NCBI RefSeq assembly: GCF_030718935.1
Contig: NZ_CP132194.1
Location: 1,116,001 to 1,180,000, forward strand
Direction of reading: 5' to 3'
DNA length: 64,000 bases
Origin: Psychrobacter sp. M13
GTDB taxonomy: Bacteria; Pseudomonadota; Gammaproteobacteria; Pseudomonadales; Moraxellaceae
The position numbers were made by a program, and so were the translations under genes. The notes under the pieces are model-generated. The model was given only the letters and a program-made list of their open reading frames with translations, was not told where the DNA came from and ran no database searches. Each line of letters opens with the position of its first letter. Positions within the stretch are counted from its first letter, which is position 1. This document shows positions 47,673-57,639 of the stretch, one piece after another.

Positions 47673-50144
47673 TTAGAACCATTCAAGCGCACGATCATAC
47701 CAAGTATCGGCATCTCTTTGCTCGTTGTCGCCAGATTCAATCACCTCGCTATTGGGGATATCTAGCCCTTCGCGTTGGCGCTGCTGATTGATAGCGTCTT
47801 GTCCTGATTCAAACTGCGAGCGCTCACGTGCACGCTCTTGCTGATACAGGTTAAGCGCACAGCTACTGGATTCTTCTGGCAGATAAGCTGACATAACAGG
47901 TAAGTAACGCGCATCGCTACAGCGCTCATTGGAGAGCTTACCAGAGTTATTCTCAAGCCACATCCACTCGATACCCTCAGGCTCAGCCATAGATACAGGG
48001 GTTAGCCTTAAGCGTTTCATATAGTCTACCCATACAGGTAGTGCGCCGCTGCCGCCACTTAGGCCGATAGGCTTATTGTCATCACGACCTACCCATACGA
48101 CGCTGACATAGTTACCACTATAACCTGCAAACCAAGCATCACGAAAGTCATTGGTAGTGCCCGTTTTGCCCGCTAGATTTAGGTTACTGCCAAGAGACTG
48201 AACGCTTCTAGCTGTACCATCCTTGACCACTTGCTGCAATGCATAGTTGGTCAAAAAGTTAGTCTCAGGCGGCACACTGCGCTGGGTATTTAACCCTGTA
48301 CGTTGCAATATACGTCCGCGATCATCAATCACCGTGCGAATACTATGAATAGGCGTACGAAAGCCGCCCGTAGCAAAGACCTGATAGACGCCAAGCATGT
48401 CCATAGGGCTAAGATTGACCGCACCTAACAGCGCTGAGGGATAAGGCGGAATCTTCTCTTCAATGCCCAAGCGGCGTAATTGTTTGGCAAAAGTATCTAC
48501 CCCAAACTCCATTCCTAAGCGCACCGCACTTTGGTTATAAGACTTGGCAAGCGCAGTCGTCAAAGGGACAAACCCGTGATCACGATTGTCATAGTTTTTT
48601 GGATTCCATTTAGTGCCATCACTAAGATTAACCGTAATAGGGGAGTCATCGACTGAGCTGGCTAGATTGTAGCGTCCGCTCTCTAAAGCCGTCATATAGA
48701 TAATAGGTTTTAATAATGAGCCAACAGGACGCTTGGCATCAACTGCACGGTTAAAGCCTGTAAACTCGCTACCGCTACCGACGACAGCTACCAGCTCGCC
48801 CGTTTCAGGATTGGCACTGACTAACGCGCCTTGCAAATCTTTGGTTTTACTACTGTTGCCACGTAGACTGCCAAGCTTTTGACTGACGGCTTTATCTGCT
48901 GCCATTTGCGTAATAGGGTTGAGGGTACTGATGATAATAAGACCTTCGTTCTTTAGATCATCTGAGTAATAGACATCATTGAGCTCACGCTTGACGATAT
49001 CCAAAAAGTCAGGAAAACGGCTCTTGCCCTCTACTGGTTTCTCGACTACGCCCAAAGGCTTCTCGATAGCTTTATCATAGTCTTCTTGAGTGAGAACGCC
49101 TATGGTGAGCATGTTGTTGAGCACTGTATTCCGACGCGCTTTGGAATCGTTGGGATGGCGGCGAGGGTTATAAACACTAGGCCCTTTTGCCATACCGACT
49201 AGTAGCGCTTGCTGATCGATACGCAATTCATTGAGCGGTTGATCAAAATAAAACTGTGAGGCAAGGCCAAAACCATTGATGGATCGATTGCCGTTTTGAC
49301 CTAGATAGATCTCATTAAGATACGCTTGCAGGATCTCATCTTTGCTGTAATGCAGTTCTAGTAACACCGCCATCAAAGCTTCGTTAGCTTTACGCTTTAA
49401 CGTGCGATCTGAATTGAGATAAAAGTTCTTTATCAGCTGCTGAGTGATAGTCGAGCCACCTTGGCGGGCGCCGCCAGAGGAGTTATTCATTATTGCCCGT
49501 GCAATACCGCGGACAGAGACACCTTTATGCTCATAAAAGCCACGATCTTCGGTCGCTATTAAGGCGTCAATCAAAGGCTGAGGCACATCATCCAAAGAGA
49601 CGATCATACGATCTTCATTACTATCAGGATAGATACCACCAATACTCACAGGCTCTAGGCGGATAATACCCGTCTCATTCTGCTCGGTGCTTTGAATAGA
49701 GGCAATCTTATTCCCAGAGATCGTCATTTTAATGACTTGTTCTTGATCAACATCATTGGCGCTATAGCTAAAGCCGCGGGTATGGATAAAGTAGTTATTA
49801 CCTGATTTATAATAGCTACCTGTACGATCATAAGCCTTGTTGCTGCGATAATTGAGCAGCTCAAGCCAAGTCTTCATCGTATCGTTATCAACATTAGCAC
49901 CTTGATACAATTCAAGCGGCTGCGAGTATACTTTTGCAGGAATGTCCCAGCGCTTACCTTCAAATTTTTTGGTAATGGTTCGATCAAGCTTGACTAAATA
50001 AAGCGACAATAACACCATACTTGCGATGATAACGATCAATAAAATGCTGCTAATCACGGCTCCACGCTGTTGCGAGGGTAGCGTGTGAATCGCGACTTTA
50101 GATGATTTTGCTGAGGTAGAATAAGGTTTTTGCACTGATAACAC
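47673..50144 (-). CDS. mrcB: Penicillin-binding protein 1b (transglycosylase/transpeptidase)
   Basis: Class A PBP of 823 residues that polymerises and cross-links peptidoglycan. One N-terminal membrane anchor (about 30-52), a UB2H-like domain, then the GT51 domain with ATEDRGFYEHKGVSVRGIAR and GGSTITQQLIKNFYL. The transpeptidase has SxxK in GSLLKP (Ser near 476), SxN in KSYNQSAVRLG and KTG in LAGKTGTTND. The start is GTG 50144 with no strong Shine-Dalgarno sequence; GTG 50135 is an alternative. Confidence 0.95.
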   Translation of the reverse strand: MLSVQKPYSTSAKSSKVAIHTLPSQQRGAVISSILLIVIIASMVLLSLYLVKLDRTITKKFEGKRWDIPAKVYSQPLELYQGANVDNDTMKTWLELLNYRSNKAYDRTGSYYKSGNNYFIHTRGFSYSANDVDQEQVIKMTISGNKIASIQSTEQNETGIIRLEPVSIGGIYPDSNEDRMIVSLDDVPQPLIDALIATEDRGFYEHKGVSVRGIARAIMNNSSGGARQGGSTITQQLIKNFYLNSDRTLKRKANEALMAVLLELHYSKDEILQAYLNEIYLGQNGNRSINGFGLASQFYFDQPLNELRIDQQALLVGMAKGPSVYNPRRHPNDSKARRNTVLNNMLTIGVLTQEDYDKAIEKPLGVVEKPVEGKSRFPDFLDIVKRELNDVYYSDDLKNEGLIIISTLNPITQMAADKAVSQKLGSLRGNSSKTKDLQGALVSANPETGELVAVVGSGSEFTGFNRAVDAKRPVGSLLKPIIYMTALESGRYNLASSVDDSPITVNLSDGTKWNPKNYDNRDHGFVPLTTALAKSYNQSAVRLGMEFGVDTFAKQLRRLGIEEKIPPYPSALLGAVNLSPMDMLGVYQVFATGGFRTPIHSIRTVIDDRGRILQRTGLNTQRSVPPETNFLTNYALQQVVKDGTARSVQSLGSNLNLAGKTGTTNDFRDAWFAGYSGNYVSVVWVGRDDNKPIGLSGGSGALPVWVDYMKRLRLTPVSMAEPEGIEWMWLENNSGKLSNERCSDARYLPVMSAYLPEESSSCALNLYQQERARERSQFESGQDAINQQRQREGLDIPNSEVIESGDNEQRDADTWYDRALEWF

Positions 50145-50473
50145 ACCGTTTTGAGATAAAAAACTGCTTTATAATGACGCAAATTGATAAAATTTTCAAT
50201 CTATCGTCATCTAGGTAAGTGTTGATAGGTAAGTATTGACCGTCTTATGGGCGTGAGCCTGTATAATGACAGTCAGTAATAATGAAGCCGTCGCTATAAT
50301 AACACTAAACGTCGCTTAGCTTTCAATTTAGCTTATAGCGCCTCTATAAAATAGCAGCTAAGAGCTATCGATAAGATGTTTTTTTGATGAATTATTTGAG
50401 CTTTCAATAAAGCAGTCGTTCTAAAAGCCCGCGCCATTGCAAGCCAATTTGTTTGAAGGAAATTAAAGTAGCT
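50145..50473. other. Divergent intergenic region mrcB / P-type ATPase
   Basis: 329 bp with two TATAAT sequences on the plus strand (50262-50267 and near 50296). A TTGACC at 50236 is 20 bp from the first, too far for a good promoter. I saw no convincing FNR or CueR-type site. Confidence 0.4.
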
Positions 50474-53290
50474 ATGTCTAGCGCTTCGTCACAGTCTAAA
50501 TCACTGTCTAATAATGTCTCTACTTATGATGAGTCAATCATCCAAGGGCTAGTATTGCCAATAGCCAATCATTGCTTCCATTGCGGTGATCCTGTACCAC
50601 GCCCGCCCTTTTATACCGAAGTGCTCGGATCTCAACGTGAAATGTGCTGTATGGGCTGTCAGCTGGCATCGCAAAGTATCGTAGAGGCAGGTCTTGAGCA
50701 GTATTATCTTGATCGCTCAGAGATCAATCGTACGGCCAGCTTGCCGACTCAATTGACGCGATTGGAGGCGTATGACCATGATGAGATCAAGTCGCAATTT
50801 GTCTACGCGCAAGACGGTCTATCGGTCGCGGAGTTGTCCGTCAATAATCTACGCTGCGCCGCTTGCACTTGGCTGATCGAGTCGCGGTTGTATGAGATCG
50901 ATGGCATAGATAAGTGTCAGGTCAATCTAACCAATCAGCGCATGCGTATCGTTTGGGATGAGGGCAAGCTGCCTATCAGTCGGATATTAGCAGTGATCAA
51001 TGAGATCGGCTACGAGGCTAAGCCTTATCGGCAAGATACTCATGAGGCGATGCTTGCCAAGCATAATAATAAGATGTTACTTAGATTAGGTATTGCCGCG
51101 CTCGGTGCCATGCAAGCGATGATGTACGCGGTAGCGCTATACTTTGGCGCGCACGATGGCATGCTGATATTACAGCGTGACTTTTTGCGCTGGGTATCGC
51201 TTTTTGTCAGCATACCTGTGTTTTTTTATGCTGGCGTGCCGTTTTTTACCTCAGCATGGTCAGCCGTTCGCGCCCGTCAAGTCAATATGGATGTGCCCGT
51301 CAGCATAGCGCTGATTGTGACCTTTTTTGCCAGCCTTTATGCGACGATTACGGGTAGCGGTGAGACTTACTATGACTCTGTCAGTATGTTTATTTTCTTC
51401 TTATTGGCTGGGCGCTATATCGAGCATAATGCACGGCTAAAAGCGGCGACTATGGCGAATGATTTGGTCGTGATTGAACCGATGCTAGTCCGAAAAATAG
51501 CTGAAGACAAAGAAGCGGCCAACTTAGTGTTACAACAGCTAAGCCCTAGCGAAGTTGATGGTTTCGATACTGATACTGGTATTAATACTGATGCAATAGC
51601 AGTTAGTGGTTTAGCTAGCAATTCATCGGTTTTGACCATAAAGACACCCGCCAGCTTTATGCCGCAGATGGATGCTGGCACACAGCTGATCACTACACGC
51701 ATTGCACAAGCTTGGCAGCAAAAAGAACCGCTATCTTTGCATGAGGATCACCTTATCAAAGATAGTAAAATGGTCACCGCGCAAAGCTTGCAAGTCGGCG
51801 ATATTATCATGGTAGAAGCAGGTGCTGAAATCATCAGTGATGGCATACTGCTTAGTCCAATGGCTACGGTCTCGCAAAGTCTGCTGACGGGTGAGGGCGA
51901 CCTCATTACTAAGGCTCAAGGCGACTATATCGTTGGCGGTGCGCAAAATGACAGTCAACCGTTCGAGATGCTGGTGACCGCACTACCAGAAGACAGTCAA
52001 ATTGGCTTAATTGATCGGCTCATGAACCGTGCGCTTAGTGAAAAGCCCAAACTGGCTCAGCAAGCGGATAAGCTGGCGCGCTGGTTTGTGGCGCGGATAT
52101 TAGTGCTATCCGTATTAGTATTTATAGGTTGGTATATCGTTGATCCAAGCCAAGCGATTTGGGCGACAGTCGCTGTCTTGGTAGCGACTTGTCCTTGTGC
52201 GTTGTCGCTTGCGACTCCTATTGCTTTGACGGTTGCAACCAACCGCCTTGCTACTTATGGATTTTTGACGACTCGTGGGCATACCTTGCAAACGCTTGCT
52301 GAAATTACCCATGTGGCTTTTGACAAGACAGGCACCTTAACTTATGGTAAGCCCAATCTATTAAACATTGAACTACTACCATTGTCGGATGAGCAGACCA
52401 TTGCACTTGATAAAAACGAGGTATTATCCATTGCGGCCGCTTTAGAGGTCGGTAGCCGCCATCCTATCGCTCATGCGCTACTGACAGCAGCCTATCAATT
52501 GCATCTACCAGCTACTCAAAACCTAGCGCATTATCCTGCTGGCGGCGTAGAGGCTATCATCGATGGCGTGCGATATCGAATCGGTCATGCCAATTTTGCT
52601 TTAGATGCAGCTACTAATGCTAACAATAATTTGACTGTAGATTTAAATCAGCATCGCGCCAGCTCAGCAGTAGTATTATCTTATAATAAAGGTTTAGATG
52701 CCTTTAATAAAGCTGGTAAAGCCTCTGATAATTGGCAAGCTTTGGCCTGCTTTTACTTCAATGATAAAGTGCGTGATAGTACGCAAGCTATGTTAGATAC
52801 TCTAAAGGTGGCAGGGTTAGAATCAGTGATGCTAACCGGTGATCCTAGTCCACAAGCGCTAGTGATGGCAGATACTTTGGGCATGCAATCGGCCTATAAT
52901 GGTCTCTCGCCTGCGGACAAAGTCGCTCATATTCAGCAATTGCAAGCTCAAGGGGCGGTAGTGCTGATGGTTGGTGATGGTATTAACGATGCGCCTGTAC
53001 TCGCGGCGGCAGATGTCTCCACCTCTATTGCAGGTGCGGCAGATTTGGCGCAAGTCTCAAGCGATAGTATTATCTTAAATGGCCAGATTGAAGCGATTAG
53101 TGCCGCTAAACGTATCGCGAATAAGACCGAGCGCATTATTAAGCAGAATTTTCGTTGGGCACTTATTTATAATGGTAGTGTGTTGATACCAGCGGCTCTA
53201 GGCTATGTACCACCTTGGCTGGCTGCTATTGGTATGTCACTCAGCTCTTTATTGGTAGTATTGAATGCGCTACGCCTAAAACGTGCCTAA
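50474..53290 (+). CDS. Heavy-metal P-type ATPase, CcoI/FixI type
   Basis: 938 residues. The N-terminal cysteine module CFHCGDPVPRPP with MCCMGCQLASQ is typical of CcoI/FixI, which export copper for cbb3 oxidase assembly. A heavy-metal domain follows with CAAC at about 128-131. The channel motif is CPC (573-575), the phosphorylated Asp 617 is in FDKTGTLTYG, HP is in GSRHPIAHAL, and VGDGINDAPVLAAAD ends the P-domain. There is a non-conserved insert of about 90 residues before the actuator domain (about 340-435). No cco or fix genes are adjacent. I used ATG 50474; TTG 50453 is in frame. Confidence 0.88.
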   Translation: MSSASSQSKSLSNNVSTYDESIIQGLVLPIANHCFHCGDPVPRPPFYTEVLGSQREMCCMGCQLASQSIVEAGLEQYYLDRSEINRTASLPTQLTRLEAYDHDEIKSQFVYAQDGLSVAELSVNNLRCAACTWLIESRLYEIDGIDKCQVNLTNQRMRIVWDEGKLPISRILAVINEIGYEAKPYRQDTHEAMLAKHNNKMLLRLGIAALGAMQAMMYAVALYFGAHDGMLILQRDFLRWVSLFVSIPVFFYAGVPFFTSAWSAVRARQVNMDVPVSIALIVTFFASLYATITGSGETYYDSVSMFIFFLLAGRYIEHNARLKAATMANDLVVIEPMLVRKIAEDKEAANLVLQQLSPSEVDGFDTDTGINTDAIAVSGLASNSSVLTIKTPASFMPQMDAGTQLITTRIAQAWQQKEPLSLHEDHLIKDSKMVTAQSLQVGDIIMVEAGAEIISDGILLSPMATVSQSLLTGEGDLITKAQGDYIVGGAQNDSQPFEMLVTALPEDSQIGLIDRLMNRALSEKPKLAQQADKLARWFVARILVLSVLVFIGWYIVDPSQAIWATVAVLVATCPCALSLATPIALTVATNRLATYGFLTTRGHTLQTLAEITHVAFDKTGTLTYGKPNLLNIELLPLSDEQTIALDKNEVLSIAAALEVGSRHPIAHALLTAAYQLHLPATQNLAHYPAGGVEAIIDGVRYRIGHANFALDAATNANNNLTVDLNQHRASSAVVLSYNKGLDAFNKAGKASDNWQALACFYFNDKVRDSTQAMLDTLKVAGLESVMLTGDPSPQALVMADTLGMQSAYNGLSPADKVAHIQQLQAQGAVVLMVGDGINDAPVLAAADVSTSIAGAADLAQVSSDSIILNGQIEAISAAKRIANKTERIIKQNFRWALIYNGSVLIPAALGYVPPWLAAIGMSLSSLLVVLNALRLKRA

Positions 53291-53331
53291 TTCAAACGAT
53301 TTGCTTAGATAAGTTTTTAAAGTTCTCCCAT

Positions 53332-53361
53332 AAAAAACCGTCTTCTAAAGGCGGTTTTTTA
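53332..53361. terminator. Bidirectional terminator between the ATPase and Bax1-I genes
   Basis: AAAAAACCGTC (53332-53342) pairs with GGCGGTTTTTT (53350-53360) with one mismatch. Confidence 0.85.
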
Positions 53362-53391
53362 TGTTTGAATAACGGCTGAAAATTTTATAGA

Positions 53392-54114
53392 TTAGTCTTG
53401 TAAGTAGCTTAGCAGACGCATAAATTCAATATACATCCACACTAAGGTTGCGAGAATACTGACGCTAAATAGCCATTCGTAATCTTCTGATATACCTGCT
53501 GCAACGCCGCGATCGATGTTATCAAAATCAAGCAGTAACGTGAATGAAGCAATAACGATAACGAATAGGCTAAAACCAATAGCGATAGCGCCACCTTCAA
53601 ACAAGAAAGGTAAGCTTGAGCCAAAGGCTAAAGATAATACCCACTGCGCCACATAAACCAGCATAATAGCAATAATAGCTGAGGTCACAATTGAGCGAAA
53701 TTTCTGCGTGACTTTGATCAGTCCTGAGCGATATAGTCCAAGCATTACCGCTGCAGTGACAAAAGTAGCGCACATAGCCGTAACCGGTACACTTGGGTAC
53801 ATACGCATAAAGAATAAGGAGATACCTCCTAATAAGATACCTTCTAAAATGGCATAAGGGATGGCCAAGGTTTTGGCAGTATGAGGTCTAAAGGTCATAA
53901 ATAAAGCTAAACCGAGGGCGGCGAACATACTACCAAAGGCCGCCATAGTGGTAAAACCTTGTGATAGACCTGTCATAAGGGCATAAAAGAAAAAGCCCAC
54001 ACCTGTGATAGCAGATAAACCTAGTAACAAGCTGGTCTTTTGTATTACGCCTTTGACGGTCATCGGCTCGCCGCCGATCGCAAGTTCCGCGCGACTGACA
54101 ATAGGATTTGCCAT
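53392..54114 (-). CDS. Bax inhibitor-1/YccA family membrane protein
   Basis: 240 residues with seven predicted hydrophobic helices and the family's features: GVFFF-like GVGFFFYALMTGLSQG, a central ILEGILLGGIS and a C-terminal LLLDFDNIDRGV with acidic residues near the last helices (YEWLFS). YccA in E. coli interacts with FtsH; related BI-1 proteins are pH-sensitive calcium leak channels. AAGGAT lies 6 bases before ATG 54114. Exact function unknown. Confidence 0.9.
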   Translation of the reverse strand: MANPIVSRAELAIGGEPMTVKGVIQKTSLLLGLSAITGVGFFFYALMTGLSQGFTTMAAFGSMFAALGLALFMTFRPHTAKTLAIPYAILEGILLGGISLFFMRMYPSVPVTAMCATFVTAAVMLGLYRSGLIKVTQKFRSIVTSAIIAIMLVYVAQWVLSLAFGSSLPFLFEGGAIAIGFSLFVIVIASFTLLLDFDNIDRGVAAGISEDYEWLFSVSILATLVWMYIEFMRLLSYLQD

Positions 54115-54248
54115 GTTTGTATCCTTAATTAATGATATAAATTCGATATAGGTAAGTTTGACATAGATGATCAATACTTTAGCAAAAGTGCCATTATTGT
54201 CAACGGTATTTAAGTGACTGTGTTGCAGCTTTGCAGCTTGATGATGTT

Positions 54249-54260
54249 TAGGGTCTGTTG
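54249..54260 (+). mobile_element. Possible solo MITE end
   Basis: TAGGGTCTGTTG is identical to the first 12 bases of MITE A (24441-24452), also preceded by TT. The next bases diverge and no matching right end is clear nearby. Confidence 0.35.
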
Positions 54261-54371
54261 TTTGAAAAAGCTAACTATAAAGTAAATAGTATTCAAAACT
54301 ATAAAAAATAAGTGATGTTCAGCCTATTGTTCTTAATTAAATCATGGATAACTTAAATCACGGATAACCTT

Positions 54372-55019
54372 ATGACTTTCTCACAGCACTGTCTTTACTC
54401 TTTTCGTCGCTGCCCCTATGCGATGCGCGCCCGCCTCGCAATCTTGTTTGCCGAGTTATCGGTAGAGCTACGGGAGATTGTGCTAAAGAATAAGCCTGCC
54501 CAGTTATTAGCGATTAGCCCCAAAGCCACAGTACCTGTTCTACAGCTTGTAAGTGGTCAAGTGCTTGAGGAGAGTCGGGAGATTATGGTTTGGGCGCTGA
54601 CGCAGCATGATCCGCAAGGATTGTTAGATAATAGATACTTACGTCAAAGTAATGAGTTGATTGAGCAAAATGATGGCGACTTTAAGTATTGGCTTGATCG
54701 CTATAAATACGCTGATCGCCATCTTGAAATGAGTCAAACAGAGTATCGGCTACGAGGTGAGGCCTTTTTGCAGGTGTTAGAGGCATTGCTAATGGATAAT
54801 ACTTTTCTGTTAGGGGATAAGGCGAGTATTACTGATATTAGCATCATGCCTTTTATCCGCCAATTTGCTCATGTGGATCGCAAGACTTTTTATAGTTTGT
54901 CTTACCCTAAAGTGCAGCACTGGCTGCAATATTGGTTGCAGCAGCCTTATTTTTTGCAAGCGATGAGCAAGGTCCAGCCATGGCAAGAAGGCGATGATGT
55001 GGTGACTTTTCCGACATAA
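54372..55019 (+). CDS. Glutathione S-transferase-like protein
   Basis: 215 residues with a thioredoxin-fold N-terminal domain. The active-site region YSFRRCPYAMRARLAI carries CPYA, as in glutaredoxin-2/omega-class GSTs. SPKATVPVLQL gives the cis-Pro and EESREIM the glutathione-binding Glu-Ser pair. A helical C-terminal domain follows (LLGDKASITDISIMPFIRQF). The substrate is unknown. The ATG 54372 has no strong Shine-Dalgarno sequence (AACCTT precedes it). Confidence 0.85.
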   Translation: MTFSQHCLYSFRRCPYAMRARLAILFAELSVELREIVLKNKPAQLLAISPKATVPVLQLVSGQVLEESREIMVWALTQHDPQGLLDNRYLRQSNELIEQNDGDFKYWLDRYKYADRHLEMSQTEYRLRGEAFLQVLEALLMDNTFLLGDKASITDISIMPFIRQFAHVDRKTFYSLSYPKVQHWLQYWLQQPYFLQAMSKVQPWQEGDDVVTFPT

Positions 55020-55801
55020 AGGTTTTGCTTTCTTATTAATAGATTCATAGCACAGAATCTATCGATAACAAGCTATCAACAAAAAGCTGTCACGGTTATC
55101 TAAAAGCTAATCTTCGTTGCGCTTGTATACAATATTCAGCTTTTTAAAAAAATTGTGCCAAGTGTCGGTGAAAATGTAATAGAATAGCTAGGGCTTGTCA
55201 TAAATTGAAACATTTATATTTTACTTTCATAATCTAATTGATGACACACCGTAGGGCGTATTCGACCATGGATTGGCAAAGGACTGCTTTTTAGACGCAT
55301 ATCTTAAGATACAAGCACGTTAAAAGTGCTTAAACAATCTATGCACCTCGTTTTGGCACATATCGTCAAAAAACAGTCCAGCCTTATCAAACGGATATTA
55401 AAATCATCCTAGAATGCATTGCAAGTCTAGCTACTGCACCTGTATCATCTTTAACTTTCGTCTTATCTAGCACATAGCTTTGATCGGCTATTAGCAGTCT
55501 TTACTTGTGAACTATTAAACACGCCCTAAGGCATGTCCGCATTCAACATCATTGCATTTAATGGTATTAAAATGGCTATATTCTTGCCACTCTCTAAAAA
55601 TTTATAGACAATAGGTTTATATTCTCTGCAAAATTTACTTTGATTAGCAAAAATCTGTTCTTATCCCTACGAGTCAATTGAGGACACAGCCTAATAAATT
55701 ATTAAACTTTAAGACTCTTAATTTTAACACCTAAGTTTTAACCTCTAGCTTTTATCACTACTCATCGTACTACCCTAAACTTTTACTAAGAAGATTTTAT
55801 T
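55020..55801. other. 782-bp gene-free block of nested mobile-element remnants
   Basis: No ORF of note on either strand. The block holds a 277-bp MITE-like element (55252-55528) and three copies of a terminal-repeat-like motif of consensus GGCTGTGTCATCAATTGA: 55192-55208 and, inverted, 55235-55250 and 55674-55691. The right end must hold the maeA promoter and RBS (AAGAAG at 55789-55794). Confidence 0.6.
55252..55528. mobile_element. MITE-like element B, related to element A in inverse orientation
   Basis: Ends are TAGGGCGT (55252-55259) and ACGCCCTA (55521-55528). Read on the minus strand it follows element A along its length: CACAAGTA then ACTGCTRATAGC near the left end, GGACTSTTTTTTGMCGAT inside, YCTAAAAARYAGTC and CCAYGGTCGAAT near the right end. 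The outer TIR sequence has diverged from that of A. Confidence 0.7.
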
Positions 55802-57484
55802 ATGTCAAACAAACGTCCTTTATATATCCCTTTTGCTGGGCCAATATTGCTAGAAACCTCTTTACTGAATAAAGGTAGCGCTTTTACCTCGGAGGAACGC
55901 GATAGCTTCAATCTAACGGGTTTGCTGCCTCAAAGCATCGAGACGATAGAGGAGCAGTCATCACGCGCTTACCATCAGCTTTGCTCTTTTGATAGTGCAA
56001 TGGATAAGCATATCTACCTGCGTAATATTCAAGATACTAATGAGACGCTTTATCATCATTTGATTGAGCAGCACATTGAAGAGGTCATGCCGCTTATTTA
56101 CACCCCGACGGTTGGGCAGGCTTGTGAACAATTCTCCAAAATCTATCGCCGTAAGCGTGGCTTATTTATCTCTTATCCTGAGCGCCATAAAATCGATGAT
56201 ATGCTACAAAATGCCACTAAGCAAAGAGTAAAAGTGATCGTAGTTACTGACGGTGAACGTATCTTGGGTCTAGGTGATCAAGGTATTGGCGGCATGGGGA
56301 TTCCTATTGGTAAATTAGCCCTATATACCGCTTGTGGTGGTATTAGCCCTGCTTATTGTTTGCCAATTTTATTAGATGTGGGTACGAATAATCAGCAACT
56401 GCTAGATGATCCTATGTATATGGGTTGGAGAAATCCACGTATCTCTGGCGATAAGTATGACGAGTTTGTCGAGCTGTTCATTCAAGCGGTCAAACGCCGC
56501 TGGCCCGAGGTGTTATTACAGTTTGAAGATTTTGCTCAAACCAATGCCACGCCCTTGTTAAATAAATATCGTGACCAGCTATGCTGCTTTAACGATGATA
56601 TTCAAGGCACTGCAGCGGTTTCAGTCGGTACTTTAATCGCTGCGTGTTTGGAGAAAGGCGAAAAGCTTAGCCAACAAACCATAGCATTTTTGGGCGCAGG
56701 TTCAGCAGGCTGCGGTATCGCTGAGCACATTGTTCGACAGATGCAGCGTGAAGGCTTGAGTGAGGAGCAGGCTCGCAAACAAGTATTTATGGTGGATCGT
56801 TATGGTCTGTTAACCGATAACATGACAGAGCTACAAGAGTTCCAAGCACCGTTAGTACAAAAACAGGCAGACATTGAGCATTGGGACAAAAGTAAGCAAC
56901 TTAGTTTATTACAAGTGGTTAAACAAGCCAAAGTAACGGTGTTATTTGGTGTCAGTGGACAAAAAGGTCTATTCACCCAAGAGGTGATCGAAGCTATGTG
57001 TGCTAATGCTGAGCAACCCATTGTGCTACCACTGTCAAATCCAACCTCTCGTATCGAAGCCACACCGCAAGAAGTAACGAATTGGAGTCGTGGCCGCGCC
57101 ATTATTGCTACAGGTAGCCCTTTCCCTAATACTACTTTTGCAGGTCAAGTCTTTGAAGTCTCTCAGTGTAATAACAGTTATATATTCCCAGGTATTGGCT
57201 TAGGCGTTCTTGCCGCGCGGGCAACAGGTATTAGCGATAATATGCTCACAGCAGCAAGCCAAGCACTGGCAGATATATCAGTAGAATACAAAAAAGCACC
57301 AGGCGCTATATTACCGCCAATCAAAGTCATTCGAGAGATCAGTGAAAGAATAGCTTATGCAGTAGCTTTGCAAGCGGTTGAGGATAAGCTAGCCTTACCA
57401 ATAACAGCAGAGAATCTAAAGCGTCGCTTAGAAAGTAACTTTTGGCGACCTGAATATCGCAACTATCGCCGTACTTCTTTTTGA
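55802..57484 (+). CDS. maeA: NAD-dependent malic enzyme
   Basis: 560 residues. Oxidatively decarboxylates malate to pyruvate. [15 protein letters not shown] and [15 protein letters not shown] are the substrate and metal motifs; [14 protein letters not shown] is the second metal-binding segment. The Rossmann motif [15 protein letters not shown] and [11 protein letters not shown] follow. The length fits the large NAD-linked (MaeA/SfcA) form. It is transcribed alone, ending at a good terminator. Confidence 0.96.
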   Translation: MSNKRPLYIPFAGPILLETSLLNKGSAFTSEERDSFNLTGLLPQSIETIEEQSSRAYHQLCSFDSAMDKHIYLRNIQDTNETLYHHLIEQHIEEVMPLIYTPTVGQACEQFSKIYRRKRGLFISYPERHKIDDMLQNATKQRVKVIVVTDGERILGLGDQGIGGMGIPIGKLALYTACGGISPAYCLPILLDVGTNNQQLLDDPMYMGWRNPRISGDKYDEFVELFIQAVKRRWPEVLLQFEDFAQTNATPLLNKYRDQLCCFNDDIQGTAAVSVGTLIAACLEKGEKLSQQTIAFLGAGSAGCGIAEHIVRQMQREGLSEEQARKQVFMVDRYGLLTDNMTELQEFQAPLVQKQADIEHWDKSKQLSLLQVVKQAKVTVLFGVSGQKGLFTQEVIEAMCANAEQPIVLPLSNPTSRIEATPQEVTNWSRGRAIIATGSPFPNTTFAGQVFEVSQCNNSYIFPGIGLGVLAARATGISDNMLTAASQALADISVEYKKAPGAILPPIKVIREISERIAYAVALQAVEDKLALPITAENLKRRLESNFWRPEYRNYRRTSF

Positions 57485-57528
57485 TTATTAAAATCAGCTA
57501 CAAGTTATAAAGTAATCATAAAATATAA

Positions 57529-57571
57529 AGAGCCGAATATTACTGTTAGCAGTAGCATTCGGCTTTTTTTG
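57529..57571 (+). terminator. Terminator after maeA
   Basis: AGCCGAAT (57531-57538) pairs with ATTCGGCT (57557-57564), with an inner TACTG/CAGTA stem, followed by a T run. Confidence 0.85.
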
Positions 57572-57639
57572 GTGGATTCACTAAGGTATCTCTGTAGGTG
57601 TTAAAAAAGCATCAAGATTCATCAAAAATTTATATGAAC

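Noticed and set aside
50184..50200. FNR-like TTGATAAAATTTTCAA upstream of the CcoI-type ATPase
   Set aside because: The right half does not fit TTGAT-N4-ATCAA, so I do not call an FNR site.
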